This document shows, one piece after another, positions 1-6,146 of a stretch of DNA of 12,629 nucleotides. The stretch is from Zeimonas sp039807785. GTDB taxonomy: Bacteria; Pseudomonadota; Gammaproteobacteria; Burkholderiales; Burkholderiaceae_E. A program made the position numbers and the translations under genes. How positions within the stretch are numbered: position 1 is the first letter of the stretch; each line of letters opens with the position of its first letter. The stretch is taken from contig JBDHRX010000091.1 of assembly GCA_039807785.1 (NCBI GenBank), positions 1 to 12,629 on the forward strand, in the 5' to 3' direction. The notes beneath the pieces were generated by a model, which had not been told where the DNA came from, searched no databases, and worked only from the letters and a program-made list of their open reading frames with translations.

Positions 1-978
1 GCTCGCCGGCGCCGGCGGCTGGTTCGACAACGCGCCGGGAATGCCCTGCGCGGTCGCGCCGGCCTCTCCGGACTGGAGCACCTGCTGGCTGCGCACCGCG
101 GCGGGCTCACTGCCCTGGTTGGGTCGGTACTGCTCGGCGGTCGACTCGCTCTGCGTGAAATCGATGTCCGCCGTGACCTGCGCGCGCACGTTGCCGGCGC
201 CGACGATCGGCTCGACGATGTCGAGCACGCGCTGGCTGAACCCCGACTCGAGGCGGCGCACGTAGTCGAGCTGGGTCGCGTCGAGCCCGTTGGGTCCCGC
301 CTCGCCCTCGGACGAGAGCAGGGCGCCGGTCTGGTCGATCACGCTCACCTGGCGCGGCGCGAGGTCCGGGACCGACGAGGCGATCAGGTGGACGATGCCC
401 GCGACCTGCCCGCGATCGAGCGCGCGGCCCGGATAGAGGCTGAGGAGCGCGGAGGCGGACGGCTTCTGCTGCTCGCGCAGGAAGCCGTTCTGCACCGGCA
501 GCGCCAGGTGCACCCGCGCGCTCTGCACCGCGGCGAGCGACTGGATCGAGCGCGCCAGCTCGCCTTCCAGGCCGCGCTGGAAGTTCAGCCGCTCCTGGAA
601 CTGGGTGACGCCGAAGCGCTGGCTTTCCATCAGCTCGAACCCGACCGTGCCGCCGCGCGGCAGCCCCTGCGAGGCGAGCTTGAGTCGCGCGTCGTGCACC
701 CGCTCCTCGGGGACCAGGATCGCTGCTCCGCCGGAGGCGAAGCGGTAGGGGACGTTCATCTGCGAGAGCGCGGCGATGACCGAGCCGCCGTCCTTGTCCG
801 ACAGGTTGGTGAACAGTACCCGGTAGTCCGGCTGGCGCGACCACGCGAGCGAGGCCACCACGATCGCCACCAGTGCCGCCAGGCCTGCGGCGGCGGCGAG
901 CTTGCGGCGCAGCGGAATCGCCGCGAATCCGGTTGCCGGAGCGGACGGGGCGGGCAGGGTTTGGGCTTGTGCGTTCAT
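1..978 (-). CDS. fliF: FliF, flagellar MS-ring protein (N-terminal part, cut by window edge)
   Basis: This encodes the first 326 residues of FliF, which normally has about 550. FliF forms the MS ring in the inner membrane, the base on which the export gate, C ring and rod assemble. A hydrophobic membrane segment lies at about residues 27-46, preceded by basic residues (RRK). It is followed by the periplasmic YscJ/FliF ring-building region at about 50-220, with typical stretches such as DYRVLFTNLSDKDGG, GTVGFELME and FQRGLEGELARSIQ. The third ring-building motif begins near residue 235, and the visible end is a Pro/Ala-rich linker. The reading frame is open to base 1, so the C-terminal second membrane helix and FliG-binding tail lie outside. 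The ATG at 978 is the only sensible start, because the next Met is residue 74, past the membrane segment. No Shine-Dalgarno sequence precedes it. It is divergent from fliE and shares the FlhDC-type site with it. Confidence 0.96.
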   Translation of the reverse strand, partial: MNAQAQTLPAPSAPATGFAAIPLRRKLAAAAGLAALVAIVVASLAWSRQPDYRVLFTNLSDKDGGSVIAALSQMNVPYRFASGGAAILVPEERVHDARLKLASQGLPRGGTVGFELMESQRFGVTQFQERLNFQRGLEGELARSIQSLAAVQSARVHLALPVQNGFLREQQKPSASALLSLYPGRALDRGQVAGIVHLIASSVPDLAPRQVSVIDQTGALLSSEGEAGPNGLDATQLDYVRRLESGFSQRVLDIVEPIVGAGNVRAQVTADIDFTQSESTAEQYRPNQGSEPAAVRSQQVLQSGEAGATAQGIPGALSNQPPAPAS

Positions 979-981
979 GCG

Positions 982-993
982 GCCGATTATTCG
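982..993 (-). promoter_or_regulatory. Candidate -10 region of the fliF promoter
   Basis: Read on the minus strand this is CGAATAATCGGC, containing AATAAT (991-986) as a plausible sigma-70 -10 hexamer. It begins 27 bp downstream of the FlhDC-type inverted repeat at 1019-1045, a reasonable geometry for a FlhDC-activated class II promoter. The same 12-mer occurs on the plus strand at 9294-9305 upstream of flhB. Transcription would start about 7 bases on, essentially at the fliF ATG (978), implying a leaderless or nearly leaderless mRNA. The promoter role is inferred. Confidence 0.45.
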
Positions 994-1018
994 GAAACCC
1001 GGGCCCGCCGGATCGCGC

Positions 1019-1045
1019 AAATAGCGGGTGGGAATGCCGCTATTT
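1019..1045. promoter_or_regulatory. FlhD4C2 binding site between fliF and fliE
   Basis: AAATAGCG (1019-1026) and CGCTATTT (1038-1045) are perfect inverted half-sites separated by 11 bp. The published enterobacterial FlhD4C2 consensus has AAATA(A/G)CG and CG(C/T)TATTT cores 10-12 bp apart, so the cores and spacing match. The outer AAYGS-type flanks are only partly present. The site lies in the 164-bp divergent spacer, where it could activate both fliF (minus) and fliE (plus). The cognate regulator FlhDC is encoded at 6287-7167. Binding is inferred from sequence only. Confidence 0.75.
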
Positions 1046-1131
1046 CGCGCTTGATGCCGGGGGCCGCCGCGCGACCATGCGGCAGCGGGCGACGGACCGG
1101 GCTTCCGGACACCGGCACGCCCCGGATCGGC

Positions 1132-1138
1132 AGGAGGT
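1132..1138 (+). promoter_or_regulatory. Strong ribosome binding site of fliE
   Basis: AGGAGGT, a full-length Shine-Dalgarno match, lies 4 bases before the ATG at 1143. It fixes the fliE start against the longer in-frame upstream ATG at 873, which would run back through the fliF start region. Confidence 0.85.
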
Positions 1139-1142
1139 CACG

Positions 1143-1460
1143 ATGGACGTTCGCTTTCCGCCCCTGGCAAGTCCCCTCGCCGGCGCCGTGTCGCCGGCCG
1201 GCGCCGCGCCCGTCGCGGCGGGACGGGCCCCCGGGGCGACGGGCTTTTCGGGCGTGCTCGAGGAAGCCCTGCAAGGCGTGAGTCGTCTCCAGGACGAGAC
1301 GGCGACGCTGCAGCGGCAGTTCCAGCTGGGCGAGGGCGGGGTCGGCCTCGAGCAGACGATGATGGCGATGCAGAGCTCGCAGATCGCCTTCCAGGCCGCG
1401 CTCACGGTGCGCAACCGGCTGGTCGCCGCCTACACCGACATCATGAACATGCCGGTCTGA
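1143..1460 (+). CDS. fliE: FliE, flagellar hook-basal body (rod-MS ring junction) protein
   Basis: FliE is a small exported protein, 105 residues here (usual about 100-115), that joins the MS ring to the proximal rod and is needed early in export. The N-terminal 35 residues are a low-complexity Ala/Pro/Gly stretch, as is common. The conserved C-terminal half includes a helical region around residues 37-60, the EQTMMAMQSSQIAFQAAL segment (70-87) and VRNRLVAAYTDIMNMPV at the end. The start is set by AGGAGGT four bases upstream. It is alone on its strand here and divergent from fliF, with the FlhDC-type box about 98 bp upstream. Its last three codons (ending GTC TGA) lie in the first unit of a 12-bp tandem repeat. 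Readthrough of that TGA would add 19 in-frame residues after the recoded stop. Confidence 0.95.
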   Translation: MDVRFPPLASPLAGAVSPAGAAPVAAGRAPGATGFSGVLEEALQGVSRLQDETATLQRQFQLGEGGVGLEQTMMAMQSSQIAFQAALTVRNRLVAAYTDIMNMPV

Positions 1461-1522
1461 CTGTCGGTCTGGTTGTCGGTCTGGTTGTCGGTCTGGCTGC
1501 CGGTCTGGCTGCCGGTCTGAGG
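1451..1522. repeat. 12-bp tandem repeat, six copies, at the fliE 3' end
   Basis: There are six consecutive 12-bp units of the form G(T/C)CGGTCTGGYT, at 1451, 1463, 1475, 1487, 1499 and 1511. Units differ at a T/C in the second base and in the last three or four bases. The first unit contains the fliE stop TGA, the middle four carry TGG at that codon, and the sixth again carries TGA. Because 12 is a multiple of 3, the array stays in the fliE frame, and past the stop it would read LSVWLSVWLSVWLPVWLPV then stop at 1518-1520. The array fills most of the 75-bp spacer between the convergent fliE and ycgR genes. It is typical of slipped-strand expansion. Confidence 0.9.
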
Positions 1523-1535
1523 CCGGCACCGGGCT

Positions 1536-2303
1536 TCAGCGGCGCCGGCCGAGGCGTTTCTCGACGTCGATCACGTAGATCTGGATCCGGCGCAGCACTT
1601 CGCCCGGCATCGCGCGAAAGGCGGCGCCGACGCGATGCGCGCCATCACCGGCCGGCCGCGAGCCGTCGCCGGCGGGATACGGCTCCGCATGCTGCACCGA
1701 CAGCTCGCAGGGCAGGACCCGGCCGTCGCCGGTCTCGATCCGGCAATGCGCCCAGATCGTGCCGATCGCGGGCGGGGCGATCCCGGCGTCGAGGAGGACC
1801 GACACGCCTCCGGCGCTCAGGTCGAGGAGACGGTGCCGGATCTCCCCGTCCGGCGGCACCCGCAGCACGCAGAACGCTTCCTCGCTGGCGGGAAGCGGCA
1901 CGCGGAACGCATCGCGCCGCTGGATCCGGTGGACGGCTGCGGGCAGCGGCGCGCGCAACAGCGCTGCTTCGTGTTCGTGGACGACTGCGAAGCGATCGAG
2001 CCGGAACTGCGTCTTCACCTGTCCGGGGAATGCCACGCCGACCACCCGGCGCGCATGCCGGAGCGCCGCGGCGAACGCATCCTGTCCCGAGAGATCGAAC
2101 GCGACCTCGGCGCCGGTCGCCCGGACGACCTGCGAGACCGCGAAGTCGTCGATGCGCTCGTCGGCGTACAGCGTCACCAGGGCATGGCGTTCGGCCAGCT
2201 CGCGCAGCACCGCGCGCACCGCCAGCGGCCCCTCGATCCTGAACGCCTCCGGCAGCGCGTCGACCGGGTCGGGGTGGACCGTGTCGGGCAGTGCGGGCGG
2301 CAT
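1536..2303 (-). CDS. ycgR: YcgR-type flagellar brake, PilZ-domain c-di-GMP receptor
   Basis: This 255-residue protein (E. coli YcgR has 244) has an N-terminal YcgR/PilZN-type domain at about residues 20-115 and a C-terminal PilZ domain at about 125-245. The PilZ c-di-GMP motifs are present: RxxxR as R130-DAF-R134 and D(L)SxGG as DLSAGG at 161-166. The strand motif RVGAAFRAM (224-232) and the closing helix IQIYVIDVEKRL are also typical. The family binds c-di-GMP and slows or biases the motor through contacts with the stator or switch. It is the last gene of the fliS-fliT-ycgR run, 8 bases after fliT. No clear Shine-Dalgarno precedes the ATG, so translational coupling is likely. A small internal duplication gives PAGDG twice (210-214 and 217-221). 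It converges on fliE. Confidence 0.88.
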   Translation of the reverse strand: MPPALPDTVHPDPVDALPEAFRIEGPLAVRAVLRELAERHALVTLYADERIDDFAVSQVVRATGAEVAFDLSGQDAFAAALRHARRVVGVAFPGQVKTQFRLDRFAVVHEHEAALLRAPLPAAVHRIQRRDAFRVPLPASEEAFCVLRVPPDGEIRHRLLDLSAGGVSVLLDAGIAPPAIGTIWAHCRIETGDGRVLPCELSVQHAEPYPAGDGSRPAGDGAHRVGAAFRAMPGEVLRRIQIYVIDVEKRLGRRR

Positions 2304-2311
2304 GGCACCGG

Positions 2312-2653
2312 TCAGAGCGATCCGGCGAGCGATCCCCCGGCGGCGCGGGGCGCGAACAGGCGGTCGAGCCGCAGGCTTCCCGGATCGGCGAGATGCCGGA
2401 CCTCGGCGTCGATCGACAGCAGCCGCCGGACGATCCGCAGGCGCTCGCGGCGCTGCCCGGCGTCGAGCCGGCGCTCCGGCGCGTCGTCGTCCAGGCGATC
2501 GGCCAGCTCCCGGATCGCGCGCTCGACCCGCGTCACGCGCGGCCAGTCGCCGGCGCGCGCGGCCTGCAGCATCACCGCGGCGGCGGCCTCGATCTCACGG
2601 TAGTGGCCGAGCACCAGGGCGCCCGGATCGGTGGTGTCTTCGAAGACCGGCAT
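2312..2653 (-). CDS. fliT: FliT-like flagellar export chaperone
   Basis: This small helical protein has 113 residues, within the usual FliT range of about 100-120. Sequence similarity in this family is low. The call rests on the LGHYREIEAAAAVMLQAARA helix followed by GDWPRV (residues 35-40), a GDW-type motif common in betaproteobacterial FliT proteins, and on its place directly after fliS. FliT is a cytoplasmic chaperone for the cap protein FliD. In enterics it also binds FlhC to restrain FlhDC, and whether it does so here is unknown. It starts 21 bases after the fliS stop with no strong ribosome binding site visible, and ends 8 bases before ycgR. The C-terminal tail is Ala/Gly-rich. Confidence 0.75.
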   Translation of the reverse strand: MPVFEDTTDPGALVLGHYREIEAAAAVMLQAARAGDWPRVTRVERAIRELADRLDDDAPERRLDAGQRRERLRIVRRLLSIDAEVRHLADPGSLRLDRLFAPRAAGGSLAGSL

Positions 2654-2674
2654 GGCTTCGCGTCCGTGCCGGGT

Positions 2675-3088
2675 TCAGGCAGCCGCCGGCGCGCGCCGCG
2701 CCGGGGCGGCGATGCCTTGCCAGGCTTCGCGCAGCTGCTGGAGCATGCCGGCGACCTCGGCGTAGGCGGCGTCGTCGGCGTGGCCATTCGCCGCGAGCAG
2801 CCGGACGATCATGTAGTCGTACAGCGCGCGCAGGTTCGCGGCGATCTCGCCGCCGCGCGAATCGAGCGCGGCCTTCAGGCCTTCCTCGAGGATGCGCAGC
2901 GCACGCGTGGTCGCCGTGCCGCGCCGCGCGGGATCGGCGTCGCGGCCCGCGTCGCGGGCCTGCGCGATCGCCGCCAGCGCTCCATCGTAGAGCAGGGCGA
3001 CCAGCGCGTGCGGATCGGCCTGGGCGACCGCGGTCTCCAGGTCGAGCTTGCGGTACGCGGATGCGGCGGGACGGTGCGAGGCGAACAT
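2675..3088 (-). CDS. fliS: FliS, flagellin export chaperone
   Basis: FliS has 137 residues here, the usual size. It binds the C-terminal D0 helix of flagellin in the cytoplasm, prevents premature polymerisation and delivers it to the export gate (FlhA). Recognisable segments are AYRKLDLETAVAQADPHALV (about 11-30), the LYDGALAAI helix (33-41), and the conserved LRALYDYMIVRLLAAN stretch (about 86-101), followed by an EVAGMLQQLREAW helix. An AGGA element lies about 11 bases before the ATG. It sits 116 bp downstream of fliD, and that gap contains its own FliA-type promoter match (3136-3162). It leads the fliS-fliT-ycgR run. Confidence 0.94.
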   Translation of the reverse strand: MFASHRPAASAYRKLDLETAVAQADPHALVALLYDGALAAIAQARDAGRDADPARRGTATTRALRILEEGLKAALDSRGGEIAANLRALYDYMIVRLLAANGHADDAAYAEVAGMLQQLREAWQGIAAPARRAPAAA

Positions 3089-3135
3089 GTCGGAAGCGTT
3101 CCTGGAGGCTGGGTTCCTGTGAACCGATGGACTGT

Positions 3136-3162
3136 CTATCGACGCGCGGGGCCCGGTCTTGA
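3136..3162 (-). promoter_or_regulatory. FliA (sigma-28) promoter candidate for fliS-fliT-ycgR
   Basis: On the minus strand TCAA (3162-3159) is followed by 15 bp and GTCGATAG (3143-3136). This -10 box matches 6 of 8 positions of GCCGATAA, with the exact consensus spacing. It lies about 48 bp before the fliS ATG, downstream of the fliD stop, so fliS-fliT-ycgR could be expressed as a separate class III unit. Confidence 0.55.
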
Positions 3163-3204
3163 GTCGGCGGCCGTCCCGGCGGCCGGACCGGCAGCCCGGC
3201 GGCG

Positions 3205-4644
3205 TCAGGTGTTCGTCGAGGCCTTCGTGCTGTCGAGCAGCATCTGGATGCTCGACAACGAGCTCGTCATGCGGGCGAGGTTCGCGTCCAGTGCGGTGTA
3301 CTGGCGCAGCAGGCGCTTCTCGACCTCGCCGAGGCGCGCCTCGAGACGTTCCTGCTGCTGCCCGACCGATCGTTCGCGCGCCTGGAGCGATTCGGTGGCG
3401 CTGGTGACGGCGCCGTCGGTGCCCAGGATCGCGTCGAGCCGCGAGATCAGCCTGCGCGCGAGGCCGCCGCCGTCGCCGCCGATGTCCGCCCGGGCGAAGA
3501 ACGCCTGCACGGCTGCCGGATCAGCCAGTGCCGCGTCGACCCGGGATGCGTTCAGCGTCAGCGATCCATCGCGCTGGAGCTCGATGCCGAGCGCGCTCAG
3601 GCTGTCCGGCGTTCCGGCACCGACCGTGCCACGCAGCACTTCGCGCATCTGCTGCTGGATACGCAGCACGTTCTGGTTGCCCTGGAGCGCGCCGGCGCTC
3701 TTGGTCGACGGGTCGTAGCGGAGCTGGTCCGACAACAGCGTGTTGGCCGCGTTCCAGGCGTCGACGAACGCCTGGAGCGAGTCGCGCAGCGATTCGCCGT
3801 CGCTGCCGACGCTGACCTCGACTGGCCCGCTGGTGACCCGGCCGAGCTCGATCGTCACGTTCTCGATCACGTTCGAGAGCCGGTTCGACGATGCGCTGAT
3901 CTGCAGGCCGTTGACCGAGAGCAGCGCGTCCTGCGCCGACTGGGTCAGTTGCAGGTTGCGTCCGGCACCCGCGCCGGCGGCGGGATCGAACGCCAGCGCC
4001 GAGAGTCCGTTCGCATCGAGGCTGCCGCCATCGGCGTCGTCGACCGTGATGCCGAAGGCCTGCGCGGCGCCCGATTCGGCTCCGCGCAGCATCAGTCGCT
4101 GGCCGGTGCCGTCGGCGACCAGCGTCGCCGTGACCCCGGCGCCGGCCGCGTTGATCGCGTCCCGGACCTGGGCGAGCGTCGCGCCGGCCGGAATCGAGAC
4201 CGCGACCTCGGGGCGGGCGGCGTCGGGCGTGAACGCGGTGCCGGAAGGATCCAGCGTGCCCATCTGGATCCGCAGGGTGCCTTCGCCGACCACGCTGTCG
4301 CTGCCCGCGAACGGGGCGCTCGCCAGCGTCTGCGGCCGGGCGAGCTGCGCGACCTCGATCGAGTATCCGCCCGGGATGGCGCCGCTGCCCGCGGTTGCCT
4401 TGACCGCGGCCGCATCGCTGCTGGTCGCGCTGGCTGCCTGCCAGGTGGTCGCGCGCGTGAGGTCGCGGGCCGCGTCCTGGAACTTCGACAGCGCCGACTG
4501 CAGCTTGCCGAACGCCGACAGCTTGGTCTGGATGCCCGACAGCGAGGTCTGCAGCGCCTGCAGCGGCCTGCGCTCGATCTGCATCAGCTGGGAGACGATG
4601 CTCTGGACGTCGATGTTGCTGCCGGTGGCGCTGATGGTGCTCAT
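3205..4644 (-). CDS. fliD: FliD, flagellar filament cap protein (HAP2)
   Basis: FliD has 479 residues here, typical of the family. It forms the cap at the filament tip and folds incoming flagellin. The N-terminal helical domain (about 1-110) shows NIDVQSIVSQLMQIERRPL and repeated QxxLSxxQTKLSAFGKLQSAL-type heptads, then GSGAIPGGYSIEVAQLARPQ. The variable surface domains occupy about 110-240. The C-terminal domain carries RLSNVIENVTIEL, SLRDSLQAFVDAWNAAN and a terminal coiled coil (EVEKRLLRQYTALDANLARM). A GGAG ribosome binding site lies 7 bases before the ATG. A FliA-type promoter sits at 4704-4730. Its chaperone FliT is encoded downstream on the same strand. Confidence 0.96.
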   Translation of the reverse strand: MSTISATGSNIDVQSIVSQLMQIERRPLQALQTSLSGIQTKLSAFGKLQSALSKFQDAARDLTRATTWQAASATSSDAAAVKATAGSGAIPGGYSIEVAQLARPQTLASAPFAGSDSVVGEGTLRIQMGTLDPSGTAFTPDAARPEVAVSIPAGATLAQVRDAINAAGAGVTATLVADGTGQRLMLRGAESGAAQAFGITVDDADGGSLDANGLSALAFDPAAGAGAGRNLQLTQSAQDALLSVNGLQISASSNRLSNVIENVTIELGRVTSGPVEVSVGSDGESLRDSLQAFVDAWNAANTLLSDQLRYDPSTKSAGALQGNQNVLRIQQQMREVLRGTVGAGTPDSLSALGIELQRDGSLTLNASRVDAALADPAAVQAFFARADIGGDGGGLARRLISRLDAILGTDGAVTSATESLQARERSVGQQQERLEARLGEVEKRLLRQYTALDANLARMTSSLSSIQMLLDSTKASTNT

Positions 4645-4703
4645 TCATGGTCTCCGGTTCGGGCCGGGCGTGCGGCATGCGCCCCGGCCGTCCGTATCGA
4701 TGG

Positions 4704-4730
4704 TCTTCGGCGTCCGGCGCCCGGACTTGA
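4704..4730 (-). promoter_or_regulatory. FliA (sigma-28) promoter candidate for fliD
   Basis: On the minus strand TCAA (4730-4727) is followed by 15 bp and GCCGAAGA (4711-4704), which matches 6 of 8 of GCCGATAA including all of GCCGA. The expected start of transcription near 4697 gives a leader of about 50 bases to the fliD ATG at 4644. It lies 33 bp downstream of the possible 61-residue gene. Confidence 0.62.
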
Positions 4731-4762
4731 GCCGCGGGCGTGTCCGCGGCGGCGTTTCCGGC

Positions 4763-4948
4763 TCAGCCGCGCAGCAGCCTCAGCAGCGCCTCGGGGTCGC
4801 GCGGCGCATGCGCCCGCAGCGCCTGGTCGGGCCGGCGCCGGATCCGGGCGCAGGCGATGGCGATCGCGCGCGCCGCCGCGCGGGGGTCGGCAAGGGGCGG
4901 AAGGCGTCGCGCGGACGCGGCATCGGGAAGGCTGGGGCTCCGGGCCAT
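4763..4948 (-). CDS. Possible small basic protein (61 residues), unknown function
   Basis: An open frame of 61 codons starts at ATG 4948 with AGGAG 7 bases upstream, a good ribosome binding site in a spacer where one would not be expected by chance alone. The frame is open further upstream to 5080, but that extension runs across the fliC terminator, so the internal ATG is preferred. The predicted product is rich in Ala, Arg, Pro and Leu. It has two possible short helices (about 21-36 and 51-60), no membrane segment and no signal peptide. I do not recognise a family, and it is not FlaG, which often lies between fliC and fliD. The high GC content makes chance open frames common, so this stays tentative. 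A FliA-like box overlaps its start codon (4945-4972), which would exclude the start codon from any transcript made there. Confidence 0.4.
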   Translation of the reverse strand: MARSPSLPDAASARRLPPLADPRAAARAIAIACARIRRRPDQALRAHAPRDPEALLRLLRG

Positions 4949-4972
4949 CGGCCGGCTCCTGCGAAAGCTTGA
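4945..4972 (-). promoter_or_regulatory. Weak FliA-like promoter match overlapping the small ORF start
   Basis: On the minus strand TCAA (4972-4969), a 16-bp spacer and GCCGATGG (4952-4945). The six leading bases of the -10 are perfect and the spacing equals that of the fliC promoter. The box covers the ATG of the 61-codon ORF, so a transcript from it would start inside that ORF and lead into fliD about 290 bases on. Confidence 0.3.
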
Positions 4973-5014
4973 CCGGACGCAGTGTGCCGTCGCGCCGCCC
5001 GGCAGGAAACGCCG

Positions 5015-5058
5015 AAAAGGCGAGCTCCGCCGGCGCTTATCCGGCGCCGGCGGAGCTC
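5015..5058 (-). terminator. Rho-independent terminator of fliC
   Basis: A perfect 15-bp inverted repeat, GAGCTCCGCCGGCGC (5022-5036) and GCGCCGGCGGAGCTC (5044-5058), has a 7-base loop. On the minus strand it begins 59 bases after the fliC stop and is followed three bases later by TTTT (5018-5015). The short T-run is compensated by a very stable stem. It isolates the highly expressed flagellin transcript from the downstream small ORF and fliD. Confidence 0.85.
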
Positions 5059-5116
5059 TTTCAGGAAACCGCCCGCGCACCGGCCGGGTTCGGCCGGCCG
5101 GGCGCGCGTCGTGCGA

Positions 5117-5941
5117 TCAGCGCAGCAGCGCCAGCACGTTGTTGGGCAGCGAGTTGGCCTGCGACAGCATGGCCGTGCCGGCCTGCTGCAGCACCTGCGC
5201 ACGGGTCAGCGCGGCGGTCTCGGCCGCGAAGTCGGCATCCATGATGCGGCTGCGCGCGGCGGTCTGGTTCTCGACCGCCACCTGCAGGCTGCCGACGACG
5301 GCTTCGAAGCGGTTCTGCGTCGCACCGTACAGCGCCCGCTCGCTGTTGAGCGTGGTCAGCGCCGTGTCGATGTTGCCCAGCGCCGTGGTGGCGTTGGCCA
5401 CCGAGGTCAGGTCACCCGCGGTCACCGCCGTGATGTCGCCGTTGGTGGCCATGTTGCTGGTGGTGACGGTGATCGTCTCACCCGCATTGGCACCGACCTG
5501 GAACACTTGCGCGCCGGCGTTGGCGCCGAGGATCTTGAGGCCGTTGAACTGGGTGTCGGCGAGCGCACGGCCGATCTCGCTGGCGAGCGCCTGGTATTCC
5601 TCGTCGAGGTTGGAGCGGTCGCCGGCTCCGTTGGTGGCGTTGGCGGCCTGGACGGCGAGCTCGCGCATCCGCTGCAGCATGTCGCCGACCTTGCCCAGCG
5701 CGCCCTCGGCGGTCTGGGACAGCGAGATCGCGTCGTTGGCGTTGCGGATCGCGACGTTCATGCCGCGGACCTGGGCGTTCATCCGCTCGGCGATCGCCAG
5801 CCCGGCCGCGTCGTCCTTCGCGCTGTTCACGCGCAGGCCCGACGAGAGGCGCTGGACCGCCTGCGCCAGGACGCCCTGGGTGGTCGTCAGGTTGCGCTGG
5901 GTGTTCAGCGAAATCAGGTTGGTGTTGATGATCTGGGCCAT
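5117..5941 (-). CDS. fliC: Flagellin, filament subunit
   Basis: This is the filament subunit, exported by the flagellar type III system. At 274 residues it is a short flagellin (Salmonella FliC has 495). The N-terminal D0/D1 region (about 1-140) starts MAQIINTNLISLNTQRNL and contains RLSSGLRVNSAKDDAAGLAI and LQRMRELAVQAAN. The C-terminal D1/D0 region (about 188-274) ends in ALTRAQVLQQAGTAMLSQAN then SLPNNVLALLR. Only about 45 residues lie between, so the surface D2/D3 domains are essentially missing. It has no Cys or Trp. AAGGAG lies 8 bases before the ATG. A near-perfect FliA promoter is at 6037-6064, and a strong terminator follows the stop. Its chaperone FliS is encoded at 3088-2675. Confidence 0.97.
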   Translation of the reverse strand: MAQIINTNLISLNTQRNLTTTQGVLAQAVQRLSSGLRVNSAKDDAAGLAIAERMNAQVRGMNVAIRNANDAISLSQTAEGALGKVGDMLQRMRELAVQAANATNGAGDRSNLDEEYQALASEIGRALADTQFNGLKILGANAGAQVFQVGANAGETITVTTSNMATNGDITAVTAGDLTSVANATTALGNIDTALTTLNSERALYGATQNRFEAVVGSLQVAVENQTAARSRIMDADFAAETAALTRAQVLQQAGTAMLSQANSLPNNVLALLR

Positions 5942-6036
5942 GGACCGAACTCCTTGATCGGTGAAGTGGTGGATCCGGCAGGGCAGGTCCTAAGTCAGAC
6001 CCTGGGCGGACGGCGGGGATTGCCCCGGCCCTTGCC

Positions 6037-6064
6037 TTATCGGCGGACCGTCCGGACATCTTTA
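6037..6064 (-). promoter_or_regulatory. FliA (sigma-28) promoter of fliC
   Basis: On the minus strand TAAAG (6064-6060) is followed, 15 bp after the G, by a perfect GCCGATAA (6044-6037). The consensus is TAAAGTTT-N11-GCCGATAA, so the spacing is one base longer than ideal. Transcription would begin near 6030, giving a leader of about 90 bases to the fliC ATG at 5941. Confidence 0.85.
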
Positions 6065-6131
6065 GCGGGGGCAACGAACGGCGGATTCGGGGGGCTCCGC
6101 GGCGTCCCCGCTGCGCCTGGGAGACGGCGCG

Positions 6132-6146
6132 TAGGAATTCTTCCTA
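6132..6146. promoter_or_regulatory. Palindromic operator candidate in the fliC-flhDC spacer
   Basis: TAGGAA (6132-6137) and TTCCTA (6141-6146) form a perfect 6-bp inverted repeat around TTC. It stands out as AT-rich in a GC-rich spacer, about 140 bp before flhD and 70 bp behind the fliC promoter. TAGGA/TCCTA arms resemble sites of NarL/FixJ/RcsB-type response regulators. The RcsB box in enterics (TAAGAATATTCCTA-like) also controls flhDC. The resemblance is suggestive only, since the centre here is 3 bp and no such regulator is encoded in the window. Confidence 0.4.

Noticed and set aside
1100..1142. Possible sigma-54 promoter before fliE (GGCAC element).
   Set aside because: No GC at the required -12 position, and the local system is of the FlhDC/FliA type, which does not need sigma-54.
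1451..1522. Possible CRISPR-like array.
   Set aside because: Units are 12 bp and directly adjacent, with no spacers.
987..1529. Minus-strand open frame with a (QPDR)n repeat.
   Set aside because: The repeat simply reflects the 12-bp tandem array read backwards, and the rest lies opposite fliE and across the fliF/fliE spacer.
1635..3162. Plus-strand open frames opposite ycgR, fliT and fliS.
   Set aside because: They are Arg/Ala/Ser-rich shadows of genes with clear family matches on the minus strand.
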